A stretch of 64,000 nucleotides of DNA from Allopseudospirillum japonicum (GTDB taxonomy: Bacteria > Pseudomonadota > Gammaproteobacteria > Pseudomonadales > Halomonadaceae): contig NZ_FNYH01000001.1 in assembly GCF_900108915.1 (NCBI RefSeq), forward strand, positions 62,001 to 126,000. The letters run 5' to 3'. A model generated the notes under the pieces. The model had not been told where the DNA came from and searched no databases. It was given only the letters and a program-made list of their open reading frames with translations. Within the stretch, counting starts at the first letter, position 1. Every line of letters starts with the position of its first letter. Shown one piece after another: positions 37,331 through 48,157 of this stretch. A program made the position numbers and the translations under genes.

Positions 37331-38026
37331 CTAGCTTGCTTGTTGAAAAACGGACAGGAGTTGATATGTCAGTAGAGGACGGTGACCTAGAAGACGCGCA
37401 AAACGTTGACGAAATAAAGATTTTGCTGTGTGCCTATACTTAGGCTGAGACCAATCTCCAGCCACCACAGCTTGAATCCATTCCCCTAAATAAGCATCTA
37501 CTGTTGGCTGTGATTCTGGAAGCACACGCCAAGCAACTTGCCCATCATATTCTACTTGGGTATACCAAAGATGCGACTGTATCAGCTGACCATCTAGCTG
37601 CCATAAGGTGACTTCCTGATCTAAATGGCGTAGCAGCTCACTTTCAAAAGTACGTAAAGCTTGTGCACACAGCAGGACATGATGTTGTGCCTCTTGCAAG
37701 GCATTTAACAAATTGACGTAGGCTAAAAATAAAGCATGACACTCAAGTTCAGAGGGTAACAAGCGAAACAACAGCTCATTTGCATATAAAGCGCATACTT
37801 GCGCCTTATAAACTAAATTCACTCCTAATGCTTGTGCTTCTAAAGTGCGTATTTGCTTTAGTGAGCGCCGTCCTTGATATTCACACTGTAAAGGTACAAG
37901 TGCAGGCCGATACAAACGCTTATACACTACACCGTCTAAGCGCCCTTGTGGTGTCAGCAACCACACTAAACGCTTATTTTCTCGATAGGCTTGTTGATGC
38001 AATAAATAAGCTGGTGTGCTGTGCAT
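37331..38026 (-). CDS. recO: DNA repair protein RecO
   Basis: A 231-residue protein with the RecO layout: an N-terminal OB fold (AYLLHQQAYRENKRLVWLLT) and a helical C-terminal part (ECHALFLAYVNLLNALQ) ending in RALLGHRPL-like sequence. RecO helps RecA load on single-stranded DNA in the RecFOR pathway. The ATG overlaps the era stop by one base (TAATG). Sequence conservation is moderate, but the context era-recO-pdxJ makes the call secure. Confidence 0.92.
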   Translation of the reverse strand: MHSTPAYLLHQQAYRENKRLVWLLTPQGRLDGVVYKRLYRPALVPLQCEYQGRRSLKQIRTLEAQALGVNLVYKAQVCALYANELLFRLLPSELECHALFLAYVNLLNALQEAQHHVLLCAQALRTFESELLRHLDQEVTLWQLDGQLIQSHLWYTQVEYDGQVAWRVLPESQPTVDAYLGEWIQAVVAGDWSQPKYRHTAKSLFRQRFARLLGHRPLLTYQLLSVFQQAS

Positions 38027-38928
38027 TAGAGATCACTATAACCTAAACTTTGTAACGCACGTTCATCGTCAGACCATCCTGTTTTTACTTTCACCCATAA
38101 ATTCAGCATCACTTTTCTAGCGAAAGCTTTTTCCATATCTAAGCGCGCATCGCGACCAATTTGTTTAATTTTACTACCTTTATCTCCAATAATGATTTTT
38201 TTCTGCCCAGCACGCTCAACAAGAATCAATGCATGAATATGTAAAATACCCTTATCTTCCACACGGAAACGCTCAATCTCTACCGTGATTTGGTAAGGTA
38301 ACTCTTCCCCTAATTGCCGCATAATTTTTTCACGGACTAGCTCGGCGGCTAAAAAGCGTTCACTACGATCTGTGATTTGATCTTCTGGGAAATAATGCAC
38401 ACTTTCCGGCATAGCCTCTTGTACGAGTTTTTCTAGAGGCTCAATATTATGTCCGTGCTGGGCAGAAATAGGCATAATGTGCGCAAAATCTGCTTTTTTT
38501 TCTATTTCACCGAGCCAAGGTAATAAAGTACCTTTATCTTCTAAACGATCGATTTTATTGACTAATAAAATCACCGGTGTTGAAGTGCGTTTAATTTGCT
38601 GAAGAACTAACTCATCTTCCTCTGTCCAACGCGTGCGATCAATCAGAAATAACACTAAATCAACATCATCAAGCGCACTACTGGCCGCTTTATTCATATA
38701 ACGATTTAATGCTTTGTCTGTTTCTTTACCCATTTTATGCATTCCAGGCGTGTCTACATATAATACTTGTGTCTCGCCTTGAGTTTTGATGCCTAAAATT
38801 TGATGCCGCGTTGTTTGTGGTTTACGTGAGGTAATACTGAGCTTTTGCCCTAGTAAATAATTTAAAAGCGTCGATTTACCGACATTAGGACGCCCTACAA
38901 TCGCAACATATCCACAACGGCTACGCAT
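38026..38928 (-). CDS. era: GTPase Era
   Basis: A 300-residue GTPase needed for 30S ribosome maturation. G1 is [13 protein letters not shown]3 is DTPGMHK and G4 is NKID. A C-terminal KH RNA-binding domain follows ([20 protein letters not shown]). The ATG at 38928 ([12 protein letters not shown]) is chosen because AAGG lies 8 bases upstream; a TTG at 38943 is less likely. It follows rnc by about 20 bases. Confidence 0.96.
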   Translation of the reverse strand: MRSRCGYVAIVGRPNVGKSTLLNYLLGQKLSITSRKPQTTRHQILGIKTQGETQVLYVDTPGMHKMGKETDKALNRYMNKAASSALDDVDLVLFLIDRTRWTEEDELVLQQIKRTSTPVILLVNKIDRLEDKGTLLPWLGEIEKKADFAHIMPISAQHGHNIEPLEKLVQEAMPESVHYFPEDQITDRSERFLAAELVREKIMRQLGEELPYQITVEIERFRVEDKGILHIHALILVERAGQKKIIIGDKGSKIKQIGRDARLDMEKAFARKVMLNLWVKVKTGWSDDERALQSLGYSDL

Positions 38929-38948
38929 AAAATGTACCTTCAAATGTT

Positions 38949-39626
38949 TTAGTCTTGAGTCAGTAGCTTAAGTGCTGCTTGTGCTGCATCTTGTTCAGCA
39001 ACGCGTCGGCTAGAGCCTGATCCACGTGTTGGTTGAGGCAAAAGCTCGACATAGCATTCCACACTAAAAATTTGTGCATGAGATTCCCCCTGCACATCAA
39101 CTACTTCATATCTAGGTAATGCTTGTTGCCGCGCTTGTAAAAACTCTTGCAGACGTGTTTTAGGATCCTTCTGGGTATCATTTAAAGACAAGTTCTGTAA
39201 ACGCGTCTTAAACCAAGCCAGTACACGCTCACGACAGGTTTCCATCCCTGCATCAAGGTAAATAGCACCAATAATAGCTTCCATCGCATCTGCAAGAATG
39301 GATTCACGCCGATAACCTCCGCTTTTAAGCTCACCTGAACCTAAACGCAGATAGTCTCCCAAATTGAATTCGCGTGCTAACTCAGCCAAAGTGACCCCTT
39401 TCACTAAGCGCGCCCGCAAGCGCGAGAGTTGACCTTCACGCGCCTTGGGAAAGCGCTTATACAGATCATCTGCAATAATAAAGTTAATAATGGAATCGCC
39501 TAGAAACTCCAAGCGTTCATTATTGTGGCCACCATAACTTCTATGTGTTAGTGCCAACTCTAGTAAAGCATCTTGTTGAAAAGTGTAACCTAAAGCACGG
39601 CTTAAGGATTTAGTCGATTTATTCAC
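38949..39626 (-). CDS. rnc: Ribonuclease III
   Basis: A 225-residue double-strand-specific RNase. The catalytic signature [11 protein letters not shown] is intact, with downstream acidic residues in [18 protein letters not shown]-terminal dsRNA-binding domain ends [17 protein letters not shown]. It processes rRNA precursors and structured mRNAs. The gene starts with GTG at 39626 with a weak ribosome binding site. It is 67 bases after lepB. Confidence 0.96.
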   Translation of the reverse strand: MNKSTKSLSRALGYTFQQDALLELALTHRSYGGHNNERLEFLGDSIINFIIADDLYKRFPKAREGQLSRLRARLVKGVTLAELAREFNLGDYLRLGSGELKSGGYRRESILADAMEAIIGAIYLDAGMETCRERVLAWFKTRLQNLSLNDTQKDPKTRLQEFLQARQQALPRYEVVDVQGESHAQIFSVECYVELLPQPTRGSGSSRRVAEQDAAQAALKLLTQD

Positions 39627-39693
39627 AGCTTATGACAATCTTATTAGGACCAATATTAGACAGCAGGCTCGTGCTATCACGTCTGTATATTAC

Positions 39694-40584
39694 TTAGTGA
39701 ATCAGGCGCGTACTACTGAAGGAAGGTAACAAATCACCTTCAGGCCAATACATCCACACAGCGACTGCTTTACCTACAATGTTTTCTTCAGGTACTAAGC
39801 CTATCGCAACACTTAAAGGTGTGCCCTCTAACTTCGCTGCCATACAGGCAGGTGCTTGTAGGTCACCTTGGCACCAATAACGGCTATCATTACTATGATC
39901 TCGATTATCTCCCATCACAAAGTAATAACCTTCCGGAATAGTAAATTCAGGAATATTCACCGCTGCTTCAGGACGATTAAAAATCTGATACTGAGCTTCC
40001 CCTAAATTTTCCACGAATTGCCATTCTCCAGGCATTTCTTCTGCATTGCGCGTAATAAGTTTTTTCTCTAGTGCTCGGCCATTAAGATAAAGAATCTTAT
40101 TATGGTATTTTAGTTTATCTCCGGGCACACCAATAACACGCTTGATATAATTTAGCTTAGGGTTTAATGGATATTTAAAAACCAAGACATCTCCCGCTTG
40201 AGGTGTATTGATATCCACAATCTTCATATTTAAAATAGGCAGCCTCAAACCATATTCATATTTATTAACTAAAATAAAATCTCCTATTTTTAGTGTGGGC
40301 AACATAGAGCCTGAAGGAATTTGAAAAGGCTCTGCAAGAAAAGCACGCAAAACTAAAACCACTGCCATAACAGGGAAAAAAGAACGTGCATATTCAATCA
40401 CCACAGGCTCGCGTATTTGCTCTTTAAACCATTCAGGTGAAACTTCTGTTTCCGCTTGTTGTAAACCTAAAGCACGACGTTGGCGTGCAGGTTTTAACCA
40501 CAACACATCGATAAGTACTAATAAGCCTGAAATCAGGGTACCGAAAAATAAAATTTGTGTTAAATCTATATCCATAATAGGCAT
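39694..40584 (-). CDS. lepB: Signal peptidase I
   Basis: A 296-residue inner-membrane protease with two N-terminal membrane segments (about 8-26 and 70-85). The catalytic serine region is PSGSMLPTLKIGDFILVNK and the catalytic lysine lies in NYIKRVIGVPGDK. Box E is FVMGDNRDHSNDSRYW. It removes signal peptides from exported proteins. Two in-frame ATGs (40584 and 40575) are possible starts. Upstream, a small perfect hairpin (CTAGAC/GTCTAG, 40605-40620) lies in the 165-bp gap after lepA. Confidence 0.96.
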   Translation of the reverse strand: MPIMDIDLTQILFFGTLISGLLVLIDVLWLKPARQRRALGLQQAETEVSPEWFKEQIREPVVIEYARSFFPVMAVVLVLRAFLAEPFQIPSGSMLPTLKIGDFILVNKYEYGLRLPILNMKIVDINTPQAGDVLVFKYPLNPKLNYIKRVIGVPGDKLKYHNKILYLNGRALEKKLITRNAEEMPGEWQFVENLGEAQYQIFNRPEAAVNIPEFTIPEGYYFVMGDNRDHSNDSRYWCQGDLQAPACMAAKLEGTPLSVAIGLVPEENIVGKAVAVWMYWPEGDLLPSFSSTRLIH

Positions 40585-40749
40585 CTGCCTTATTTATATA
40601 CTTGCTAGACATAAGTCTAGTTCAGTTCCTAATCTAATAAGAACATCTTTTTGGTTACAGATTACCCCTATTGAATAGATTAACAAGTAACTTATTTAAT
40701 AGGTGTCTGCATGAAGGCCTTAGGTGGTGTCCCCAAGGCCACTGAGGTT

Positions 40750-42552
40750 TTAACTATCTACCTTCAATACAGCAAGGAAGGCATCTTGTGGAATTTCTAC
40801 CTTACCAAGTTGTTTCATACGGCGTTTACCTGCCTTTTGTTTTTCCAACAGTTTTTTCTTACGGCTGACATCACCACCGTAACATTTTGCCAATACGTTT
40901 TTGCGCATCGCTTTCACAGTTGAGCGAGCAATAATCTGCCCGCCTAAAGCAGCCTGAATAGCGACATCAAACATTTGCCGTGGAATTAACTCTTTCATTT
41001 TTTCCACTAATGCACGGCCCCGATAAGGTGCTGTGTCTTTATGTACAATCAAGGCGAGTGCATCGACTTTATCACCATTGATTAAAATATCTAAACGCGC
41101 CAAGCGTGCTGCTTCAAAGCGATCAAAATTATAATCTAAGGAGGCAAATCCACGAGATACAGATTTCAAACGATCAAAAAAGTCCAAGACCACTTCTGCC
41201 ATCGGGATATCATAAACAATGGACACTTGGTTGCCCAAGAATTGCATATCCTTTTGCACACCACGTTTATCAACACATAAGCTAATGACTGGGCCAACCA
41301 TATCTTGCGGAACCAAAATAGAACAGCGCGCAATCGGTTCACGCATTTCTAAAATACCTGCAGGATCAGGCAATTTAGTGGGATTATCTACATATAAGAT
41401 ATCTCCCGTTTTCATCTCGATTTCGTACACTACTGTCGGGGCTGTCGTCAACAAATCCAGATCATATTCGCGTTCTAAACGCTCTTGAATGATCTCCATG
41501 TGCAACATACCCAAAAAGCCACAACGGAAACCAAACCCAAGGGCCTCTGAGACTTCTGGTTCATAAAATAAGGAAGAATCATTTAAGGATAAACGCTCTA
41601 GTGCCTCGCGAAAATCTTCGTAATCATCTGAGCTTACAGGGAAAAGCCCTGCATACACCTGAGGTTTAACTTTCTGGAATCCAGGCAAGGAAGCAATATT
41701 CTCACCACCTTTAGCATGTACTAAGGTGTCACCTACAGGGGCACCATGGATTTCTTTAATCCCTGCAACAACAAATCCCACTTCTCCAGCTTTAAGTACA
41801 TTGGTTTCTGTACGCTTGGGTGTAAAAATACCAATTGACGTGACATCCCATTGTTTACCTGTCGATTTAATAACAATTTTTTCCCCTTTGCGCAGCACAC
41901 CATTTTTAATACGCACTAAGGAAACCACACCAAGGTAGTTATCAAACCAAGAATCAATAATCAAAGCTTGCAAAGGTGCGTCTAAATCACCCTCTGGAGC
42001 TGGAATCGCCTTAACCAAAGCTTCAAGTGCATCTTGTATCCCCAAACCACTTTTAGCAGAGACTTGAACCGCATCTTGCGCATCAATACCGATGATTTCT
42101 TCAATCTCTTGTGCAACACGTTCAGGATCAGCCTGTGGCAAATCCATTTTATTGAGAACCGGTAAAACCTCCAAGCCTTGCTCAATCGCTGTGTAACAAT
42201 TAGCTACAGATTGCGCCTCCACACCTTGAGCCGCATCAACCACGAGCAAGGCACCCTCACAGGCGGCGAGTGAGCGCGACACCTCATAGGAAAAATCCAC
42301 ATGACCTGGGGTATCGATAAAGTTCAGTTGGTAAACGCTTCCATCTTGTGCCTGATAATTCAAGGTAACACTTTGGGCCTTGATCGTGATACCACGCTCG
42401 CGCTCTAAGTCCATAGAATCAAGCACTTGTGCAGCCATTTCACGTTCAGAAAGACCTCCACAGACTTGAATAAAACGATCTGCCAACGTGGATTTACCAT
42501 GATCAATGTGCGCGATAATCGAGAAGTTACGAATATGTTCCAGAGTACTCAC
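40750..42552 (-). CDS. lepA: Elongation factor 4 (LepA)
   Basis: A 600-residue translational GTPase. G motifs are [33 protein letters not shown] and NKMDLPQ. The C-terminal LepA-specific domain is present ([20 protein letters not shown]). EF4 back-translocates ribosomes and aids ribosome assembly. The start is GTG at 42552, with only a weak ribosome binding site, but the next residues ([20 protein letters not shown]) match the family N terminus. It is first in lepA-lepB-rnc-era-recO-pdxJ. Confidence 0.97.
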   Translation of the reverse strand: MSTLEHIRNFSIIAHIDHGKSTLADRFIQVCGGLSEREMAAQVLDSMDLERERGITIKAQSVTLNYQAQDGSVYQLNFIDTPGHVDFSYEVSRSLAACEGALLVVDAAQGVEAQSVANCYTAIEQGLEVLPVLNKMDLPQADPERVAQEIEEIIGIDAQDAVQVSAKSGLGIQDALEALVKAIPAPEGDLDAPLQALIIDSWFDNYLGVVSLVRIKNGVLRKGEKIVIKSTGKQWDVTSIGIFTPKRTETNVLKAGEVGFVVAGIKEIHGAPVGDTLVHAKGGENIASLPGFQKVKPQVYAGLFPVSSDDYEDFREALERLSLNDSSLFYEPEVSEALGFGFRCGFLGMLHMEIIQERLEREYDLDLLTTAPTVVYEIEMKTGDILYVDNPTKLPDPAGILEMREPIARCSILVPQDMVGPVISLCVDKRGVQKDMQFLGNQVSIVYDIPMAEVVLDFFDRLKSVSRGFASLDYNFDRFEAARLARLDILINGDKVDALALIVHKDTAPYRGRALVEKMKELIPRQMFDVAIQAALGGQIIARSTVKAMRKNVLAKCYGGDVSRKKKLLEKQKAGKRRMKQLGKVEIPQDAFLAVLKVDS

Positions 42553-42695
42553 GAATTCAATACACCAATAAGAGTTAATGAGTGGAGGGCGTACATCACA
42601 AGATAAGCAAATTGGTTTGTCTTAAACACACCGAATTTTCCTTAACCACTTGCTGTGTTCGCCTTGGCTCGAATGCTTGCAGGACACACAAGGAA

Positions 42696-42717
42696 ACTGC
42701 CTACTTTGGCAGGCAGT
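42696..42717 (-). terminator. Possible cysS terminator
   Basis: A 7-bp inverted repeat (ACTGCCT at 42696-42702 with AGGCAGT at 42711-42717) lies downstream of cysS. The T-run on the minus strand is poor (TTCCTT), so the call is weak. The rest of the 212-bp gap to lepA shows nothing clear. Confidence 0.35.
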
Positions 42718-42764
42718 CTACCCGATTCGTTGTTTTGATTCATCATCTCAAATCAAGAGGCTAA

Positions 42765-44156
42765 TTAGCTTTCGCGTGTCCAACGGGTCCCTTCACGGCT
42801 ATCACGCAAGATAATCCCTTGTTGTGCTAACCAGTCACGAATGCGATCCGATTCAGCAAAATCTTTATCTGCACGCGCTTGCTGACGCTTTTGGATCCAA
42901 CTTTCAATTTCTGGCGCGCTAAGCGTAGCTTCGGTTTCAGTCCTAGCTGTTTGCAAAAATGCCTGTGGATCTTGCTGCAGCAAGCCTAGGATACCCGCTA
43001 ATTCTCTAAGTTCCGCAGCTAAAGCAGGTGCTTGTGCTGGATTTTCTTTTTTAGCCGTATTCAAGGTACGAGCCAAATCATAAAGCACGGCTAGCGCTTC
43101 CGGCGTATTAAAATCGTCATCCATAGCTGCCATAAAGGCAACACGCCACTGCTTAGAGATCTCACCTTGGATAACTTCTACTGCATCTAGCGCATTATAA
43201 AAACGCAACAAGGACTTGCGTGCATCAAGCAAAGCATCAACAGAATAATTAATGGCCGAACGATAGTGACTTGCTAACAATAGGAAACGTACTACTTCGG
43301 GTTGATGTTCCGCTAAAACATCACGAATCGTGAAAAAATTCCCCAGAGATTTCGACATTTTTTCCTGATTGACACGCACAGCACCTGCATGCATCCAAGT
43401 ATTCACATAAGTTTGCCCAGTCGCAGCTTCACTTTGCGCAATTTCATTTTCATGATGTGGGAAAGGCAAATCTGGACCGCCACCATGAATATCAAAGGTA
43501 TTCCCCAAACAGCATGTTGACATTGCCGAACATTCAATATGCCACCCAGGACGCCCATCTCCCCAAGGAGAAGGCCAACTCACCTCACCCGCTTTAGCGG
43601 CTTTCCAGAGTACAAAATCTAGCGGGTCCTGCTTAGCTTCCGCCACTTCCACGCGCGCACCCGCTTGTAACTCATCCAGTTGGCGTTGACTTAGACGGCC
43701 ATAGGATGCAAATTTACGTACACGGTAATACACATCCCCATTAGGGGCAGCATACGCATAGCCTTTGTCTTCTAAGGTGCGTACCATGGCAATAATTTCA
43801 TCAATATAGGCTGTCGCTCTCGGCTCTTGATCTGGTGGTAAAACACCTAAAGCACGCTCGTCTTCATGCATCGCACGAATCATACGCTCTGTTAGTGCTT
43901 GGATGCTTTCCCCATTTTCAGCAGCCCGCTTGAGAATTTTATCGTCAATATCGGTAATATTACGTACATAGGTCACTTGATAATCACGCGCACGCAGATA
44001 GCGCGTAATCATATCAAAAACGACCATCACGCGTGCATGACCAATATGACAAAAGTCGTAGACGGTCACCCCACAGACATACATTTTAACTTGCTTGTCT
44101 GTCAGCGGTTGAAAAACCTCTTTTTGGCGCGTCAAGGTATTATAAATTTTCAGCAT
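42765..44156 (-). CDS. cysS: Cysteinyl-tRNA synthetase
   Basis: A 463-residue class I synthetase charging tRNA-Cys. The HIGH motif is [13 protein letters not shown] and the KMSKS motif is [10 protein letters not shown]. Zinc ligands appear in [17 protein letters not shown] and [13 protein letters not shown]. The length is normal. AAGGT lies about 10 bases before the ATG. It follows glnS by 12 bases and is probably co-transcribed with it. Confidence 0.97.
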   Translation of the reverse strand: MLKIYNTLTRQKEVFQPLTDKQVKMYVCGVTVYDFCHIGHARVMVVFDMITRYLRARDYQVTYVRNITDIDDKILKRAAENGESIQALTERMIRAMHEDERALGVLPPDQEPRATAYIDEIIAMVRTLEDKGYAYAAPNGDVYYRVRKFASYGRLSQRQLDELQAGARVEVAEAKQDPLDFVLWKAAKAGEVSWPSPWGDGRPGWHIECSAMSTCCLGNTFDIHGGGPDLPFPHHENEIAQSEAATGQTYVNTWMHAGAVRVNQEKMSKSLGNFFTIRDVLAEHQPEVVRFLLLASHYRSAINYSVDALLDARKSLLRFYNALDAVEVIQGEISKQWRVAFMAAMDDDFNTPEALAVLYDLARTLNTAKKENPAQAPALAAELRELAGILGLLQQDPQAFLQTARTETEATLSAPEIESWIQKRQQARADKDFAESDRIRDWLAQQGIILRDSREGTRWTRES

Positions 44157-44168
44157 AGTCTGCGACCT

Positions 44169-45851
44169 TTATGCCCCTTTTTTCTGAATTTTAGCCCAAG
44201 AATCTTTCAAACCGACCGTACGGTTAAACACGAGGCGTCCTTCTTGGCATAAATGCCGATCCGCACAGAAATAACCCACGCGCTCAAACTGATAATGGGT
44301 TTCGGGCTGTGCTTGTGCAAGACTAGGCTCACAATAGGCTTGTACACTCACTAAAGAGTCTGGGTTGAGGTGTGCCAGAAAATCCACTTCTTTGTCAGCA
44401 TCAGGTGCTTCTACGGTAAATAAATTATCGTATAAGCGCACCTCTGCAGGCACAGCATGCGCCGCACTCACCCAGTGAATCACACCTTTCACTTTACGCC
44501 CTTCAGGATTTTTTCCTAAAGTCTCTTTATCTAAACTGCATTGCAGCTCAAGGATATGGCCTTGTTCGTCTTTGATCACTTGATCACAACGAATCACATA
44601 AGCATTACGCAAACGGACTTCCTGCCCCGGTGCTAAACGGAAATATTTCTTGGGCGGATCTTCCATAAAATCCTCCGCATCGATGTAAAGCTCCGCTGAA
44701 AAGGGTAACACACGCTCACCTAGTTCTGGGCGAGCCGGATGCACAGGCGCTTTGATTTGTGTTGCAACATCTGCATCCATATTGGTAATCACCACTTTAA
44801 TTGGATTAAGCACACACATAGCACGCTGTGCATTTTCTTCCAAGTCAGTACGGATGCTGTGGTATAGCATATTAATATCTACTACCCCATTCGAACGGGT
44901 CACACCAATCAAATCACAAAAATGGCGTAGTGCGGCTGGGGTATAACCGCGGCGACGCAAGCCCGCAATGGTTGGCATACGTGGGTCATCCCACCCTTCA
45001 ACAATACCCTGATCAACCAAGAGCTTAAGCTTGCGTTTTGATGTGACTGTATAGTTTAAATTTAAACGCGCAAATTCAGTTTGTTTTGGCTGATGGGGCA
45101 CAGGTAAATTAGCTAGAAACCACTCATACAAAGGGCGGTGATCTTCAAACTCTAAAGTACAAATCGAATGAGTTACCCCTTCAATCGCATCCGATTGGCC
45201 ATGAGTAAAATCATAGCTGGGATAAATGCACCACAGATCTCCCGTCTGATGGTGATGTGCATGACGAATACGGTACAAAATAGGATCACGCAAATTGATA
45301 TTAGCGGCTGCCATATCAATTTTTGCACGCAACACCTTGGCACCGTCTGGATATTCACCAGCACGCATACGTTCAAATTCGGCAAGATTTTCTGCAGGCG
45401 TGCGGTCACGGAAAGGGCTTGGGCGACCAGGTTCAGTTAAAGTCCCTCGATATTCACGCATTTGCTCAGGCGTGAGCTCACAAACATAGGCTTTACCTTC
45501 ACGAATTAAATGTAAAGCCCACTGATACAACTGGTCAAAATAGTTTGAAGCATAGCGTACTTCGCCTGCCCATTGAAAACCTAACCAGCGAACATCTTCC
45601 TGAATAGAATCAATATATTCCTGTTCTTCTTTCGCAGGGTTTGTATCGTCAAAGCGCAAGTGACAATCACCGCCGAATTGCTCCGCCAGCCCAAAGTTGA
45701 GGCAAATACTTTTCGCATGACCTATATGCAAATAGCCGTTGGGTTCTGGAGGAAAACGGGTGACCACCTTAGTCGTCTGCCCTTGTGCACGTTCGTCAGT
45801 AATCAGATTTCGAATAAAATTAGGAGCAGCAGTGGTTTCGGCCTTACTCAT
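44169..45851 (-). CDS. glnS: Glutaminyl-tRNA synthetase
   Basis: A 560-residue class I synthetase. The HIGH-type motif is [16 protein letters not shown]; the KMSKS equivalent is [11 protein letters not shown]. Further signatures include [13 protein letters not shown] and [17 protein letters not shown]. Two C-terminal beta-barrel anticodon domains follow. ATG 45851 ([12 protein letters not shown]) is chosen because it fits the family N terminus; an upstream frame to 45965 has no support. Presence of GlnRS means the organism need not rely only on the amidotransferase route for Gln-tRNA. Confidence 0.96.
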   Translation of the reverse strand: MSKAETTAAPNFIRNLITDERAQGQTTKVVTRFPPEPNGYLHIGHAKSICLNFGLAEQFGGDCHLRFDDTNPAKEEQEYIDSIQEDVRWLGFQWAGEVRYASNYFDQLYQWALHLIREGKAYVCELTPEQMREYRGTLTEPGRPSPFRDRTPAENLAEFERMRAGEYPDGAKVLRAKIDMAAANINLRDPILYRIRHAHHHQTGDLWCIYPSYDFTHGQSDAIEGVTHSICTLEFEDHRPLYEWFLANLPVPHQPKQTEFARLNLNYTVTSKRKLKLLVDQGIVEGWDDPRMPTIAGLRRRGYTPAALRHFCDLIGVTRSNGVVDINMLYHSIRTDLEENAQRAMCVLNPIKVVITNMDADVATQIKAPVHPARPELGERVLPFSAELYIDAEDFMEDPPKKYFRLAPGQEVRLRNAYVIRCDQVIKDEQGHILELQCSLDKETLGKNPEGRKVKGVIHWVSAAHAVPAEVRLYDNLFTVEAPDADKEVDFLAHLNPDSLVSVQAYCEPSLAQAQPETHYQFERVGYFCADRHLCQEGRLVFNRTVGLKDSWAKIQKKGA

Positions 45852-46116
45852 CGCTATCGCTTCTTTAATTAAGTGATCGAAAGGCGGCAGAACCGCCGCA
45901 CGGAATAATAAGTTGCCAGTATACTGCAAGCACCTTGTTTTACCCAAGAGGGCATAAAATATCATGGCGTTAGCGATTAAAAAAATGTCTTGGGGATTGC
46001 TACCCCCAAAACCGCATAAAAATGCTATTCTAACACTTCTTCAAATTTGGCTAATGCTTAGCTATTGCGGTGCAGCTTCTGCACTTACTTTGACCTCTGA
46101 TGAAAAGGCAATCCTG

Positions 46117-46620
46117 ATGATTATTTTACATACTACTAAAGGCGATATTCAGTTAGAACTTGATTTTGAGAAAGCGCCTAAAACTGCAGCTAACTTTGAA
46201 GCTTATGTGCGTGCTGGTCACTATGACGGTACCATCTTCCACCGTGTCATTGATAACTTTATGATTCAAGGCGGCGGTTTTACGGCAGAGATGCAACAAA
46301 AACCAACCCAAGCGCCGATCGAAAACGAAGCTAACAACGGCTTATCCAACAAAACAGGGACCATCGCCATGGCACGTACCATGGACCCTCATTCGGCCAG
46401 CGCACAATTTTTTATTAATATTGCCGATAACACTTTTCTTGATCACACTAGTAAAACCATGCAGGGTTGGGGTTATTGCGTCTTTGGTCGTGTCGTGGCG
46501 GGTATGGAAGTTGTTAACCAAATTAAAGGCGTCACCACAGGTAATGCACACGGACACCAGGATGTACCGACAGAAGCCATTGTGATCACCAGTGCCGAAG
46601 TCATCGAAGCACAAGATTAA
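46117..46620 (+). CDS. ppiB: Peptidyl-prolyl cis-trans isomerase B (cyclophilin)
   Basis: A 167-residue cytosolic cyclophilin when started at ATG 46117 ([16 protein letters not shown]), with AAGG 8 bases upstream. Catalytic-site residues are in [17 protein letters not shown] (the active-site arginine) and SASAQFFIN, and the later [14 protein letters not shown] strand is typical. The frame continues upstream to ATG 45964, adding 51 residues that resemble a signal peptide ([16 protein letters not shown]); this longer, possibly exported form cannot be excluded. It is divergent from glnS and upstream of lpxH. Confidence 0.92.
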   Translation: MIILHTTKGDIQLELDFEKAPKTAANFEAYVRAGHYDGTIFHRVIDNFMIQGGGFTAEMQQKPTQAPIENEANNGLSNKTGTIAMARTMDPHSASAQFFINIADNTFLDHTSKTMQGWGYCVFGRVVAGMEVVNQIKGVTTGNAHGHQDVPTEAIVITSAEVIEAQD

Positions 46621-46682
46621 GGAAGAAATAAAGCAAGTGTGCTAGGGTGCGCGTATTGTACTCATCAAAGGAAATACGCATC

Positions 46683-47408
46683 GTGAGCATTCATTTGTTT
46701 ATCTCTGATTTACACTTGCGCCCTGAACGTCCAGAGATTGCGCATGCCTTAGTGAGTTTTTTACAGCAGGAAGCTCGGCATGCGCAACACTTGTATCTTT
46801 TAGGAGATATTTTCGAATATTGGATTGGGGATGATTATATCCCTAAGGAAGTGCAAGCCTGCCTAGACGCATTTGCACAAGTGGCTGCAACAGGGACCAA
46901 AATCTATTTCATGGCAGGGAATCGTGATTTTCTATTTGGTGAGCAAGCCGCACAGCAAGCAGGCATGCATAAAATCCCAGATCCTTATGTCATTGACCTT
47001 AATGGCACACCCGTTTTACTTGCCCACGGCGATAGTTTGTGCACCCAAGATCAAGCTTACCAAGCATTTCGTGCGCAAGTACGCCATCCCGCATGGCAAG
47101 CCCAAATCCTCGCACTCCCAGTTCAAGAACGTCTTGCCTTAGCACAAAAGTTACGCATGCAAAGCCAAGCTGACACCCAAATGAAAACCGAAGCAATTAT
47201 GGATGTCACACCAGAGGAAGTGCCCAAGCTGATGCAGGCAAATGGGGTGAATATCCTCATTCACGGCCATACCCACAGACCACAAATGCACGATTTAGGT
47301 ACACAAGGCCAACGCTGGGTACTCGGTGATTGGGACACACACCTCTGGTTTATTCGTGCAACCTGCGCACAAGATATGGCCCTAATTAATCGTCCTTTGA
47401 CAGCTTAA
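46683..47408 (+). CDS. lpxH: UDP-2,3-diacylglucosamine diphosphatase
   Basis: A 241-residue calcineurin-like phosphoesterase of lipid A synthesis, hydrolysing UDP-2,3-diacylglucosamine to lipid X. Metal motifs are ISDLHLRP, LLGDIFEYWIGDD, MAGNRDFL, LAHGDSLC and HGHTHRPQ. The start is GTG 46683 (VSIHLFISDLHL), with AAAGGA about 9 bases upstream, giving the length of E. coli LpxH. It follows ppiB by 62 bases, the usual gammaproteobacterial pair. Confidence 0.95.
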   Translation: MSIHLFISDLHLRPERPEIAHALVSFLQQEARHAQHLYLLGDIFEYWIGDDYIPKEVQACLDAFAQVAATGTKIYFMAGNRDFLFGEQAAQQAGMHKIPDPYVIDLNGTPVLLAHGDSLCTQDQAYQAFRAQVRHPAWQAQILALPVQERLALAQKLRMQSQADTQMKTEAIMDVTPEEVPKLMQANGVNILIHGHTHRPQMHDLGTQGQRWVLGDWDTHLWFIRATCAQDMALINRPLTA

Positions 47409-47417
47409 AACCCGAGA

Positions 47418-48104
47418 TTAACGTCGTATTTGTATCAGCACCCCAAAATAAGGATTATCTAGATAATGGATCTCATTGCTGCGCATACGGCGTTTTTGTT
47501 GCATGTAAGCGGCTGAATAAGGGACTAGACCTCTTTGTTCAAACTGGTGCAATCCTAAATTGGTATGCACATGCAAATAGCGACCGACACTTAAGTTCAC
47601 ATAGCCTTGTAATTCGGCGACATTTTGCAAGGCACGCCCGCCTTCGATTAATATAGGGCGTGCCTGTGTACGACTTCCTATATGCATTCCCCAAGCTTGA
47701 TGCCACAAAATGCGTGTGCCTGAACGTTCTTGCAGTTTCTGGCTGATTCCAGTGAGATGGCGCGTCACTTGCGTCAGCGGGCTGATTTGTTGCGAATCTA
47801 TTTGCTGCTGCCAAAAAGATACTGTATCCACTTGATAGGCACGTTCACTGGGTAAAGACCAAGTTATCACATCACGCGTGCCTTCAGCAGAAGGATTCAG
47901 TGATTGAGGTTGAGTAAAAATCAACATTTCTACCTGATAATAACCTGCATTACTGGCCCATAAAGGTGCAGAAGCTAAAAGCGCCAACCCTAGAAAAGTA
48001 AGTATTTGCACACGTACACAAGCTGGTAGCCGTATGACAGCTTTCAGATAAGAACTGATACTTTGCCAACCTGCGTAACATCTGGATTTTAAAGAGAGCT
48101 GCAT
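47418..48104 (-). CDS. csiV: CsiV-family periplasmic cell-wall protein
   Basis: A 228-residue precursor with an N-terminal hydrophobic signal (about 26-50, TFLGLALLASAPLWA). The mature start GYYQVEMLIFTQP and the C-terminal QKRRMRSNEIHYLDNPYFGV are the recognisable blocks of the CsiV family. In Vibrio cholerae CsiV binds peptidoglycan and activates the PBP1a synthase through LpoA. ATG 48104 has an AAGGAA site and overlaps the mfd end; an upstream extension is rejected. Its position after mfd is shared with other gammaproteobacteria. Confidence 0.82.
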   Translation of the reverse strand: MQLSLKSRCYAGWQSISSYLKAVIRLPACVRVQILTFLGLALLASAPLWASNAGYYQVEMLIFTQPQSLNPSAEGTRDVITWSLPSERAYQVDTVSFWQQQIDSQQISPLTQVTRHLTGISQKLQERSGTRILWHQAWGMHIGSRTQARPILIEGGRALQNVAELQGYVNLSVGRYLHVHTNLGLHQFEQRGLVPYSAAYMQQKRRMRSNEIHYLDNPYFGVLIQIRR

Positions 48105-48157
48105 AGTAATTCCTTTGACGACTAAAAAGCATAAAGACTGTCTGTTTGCTTCACCAG

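Noticed and set aside
42553-42764. Possible tRNA or small RNA in the lepA-cysS gap
   Set aside because: No cloverleaf or conserved T-loop sequence found; only a weak terminator-like repeat.
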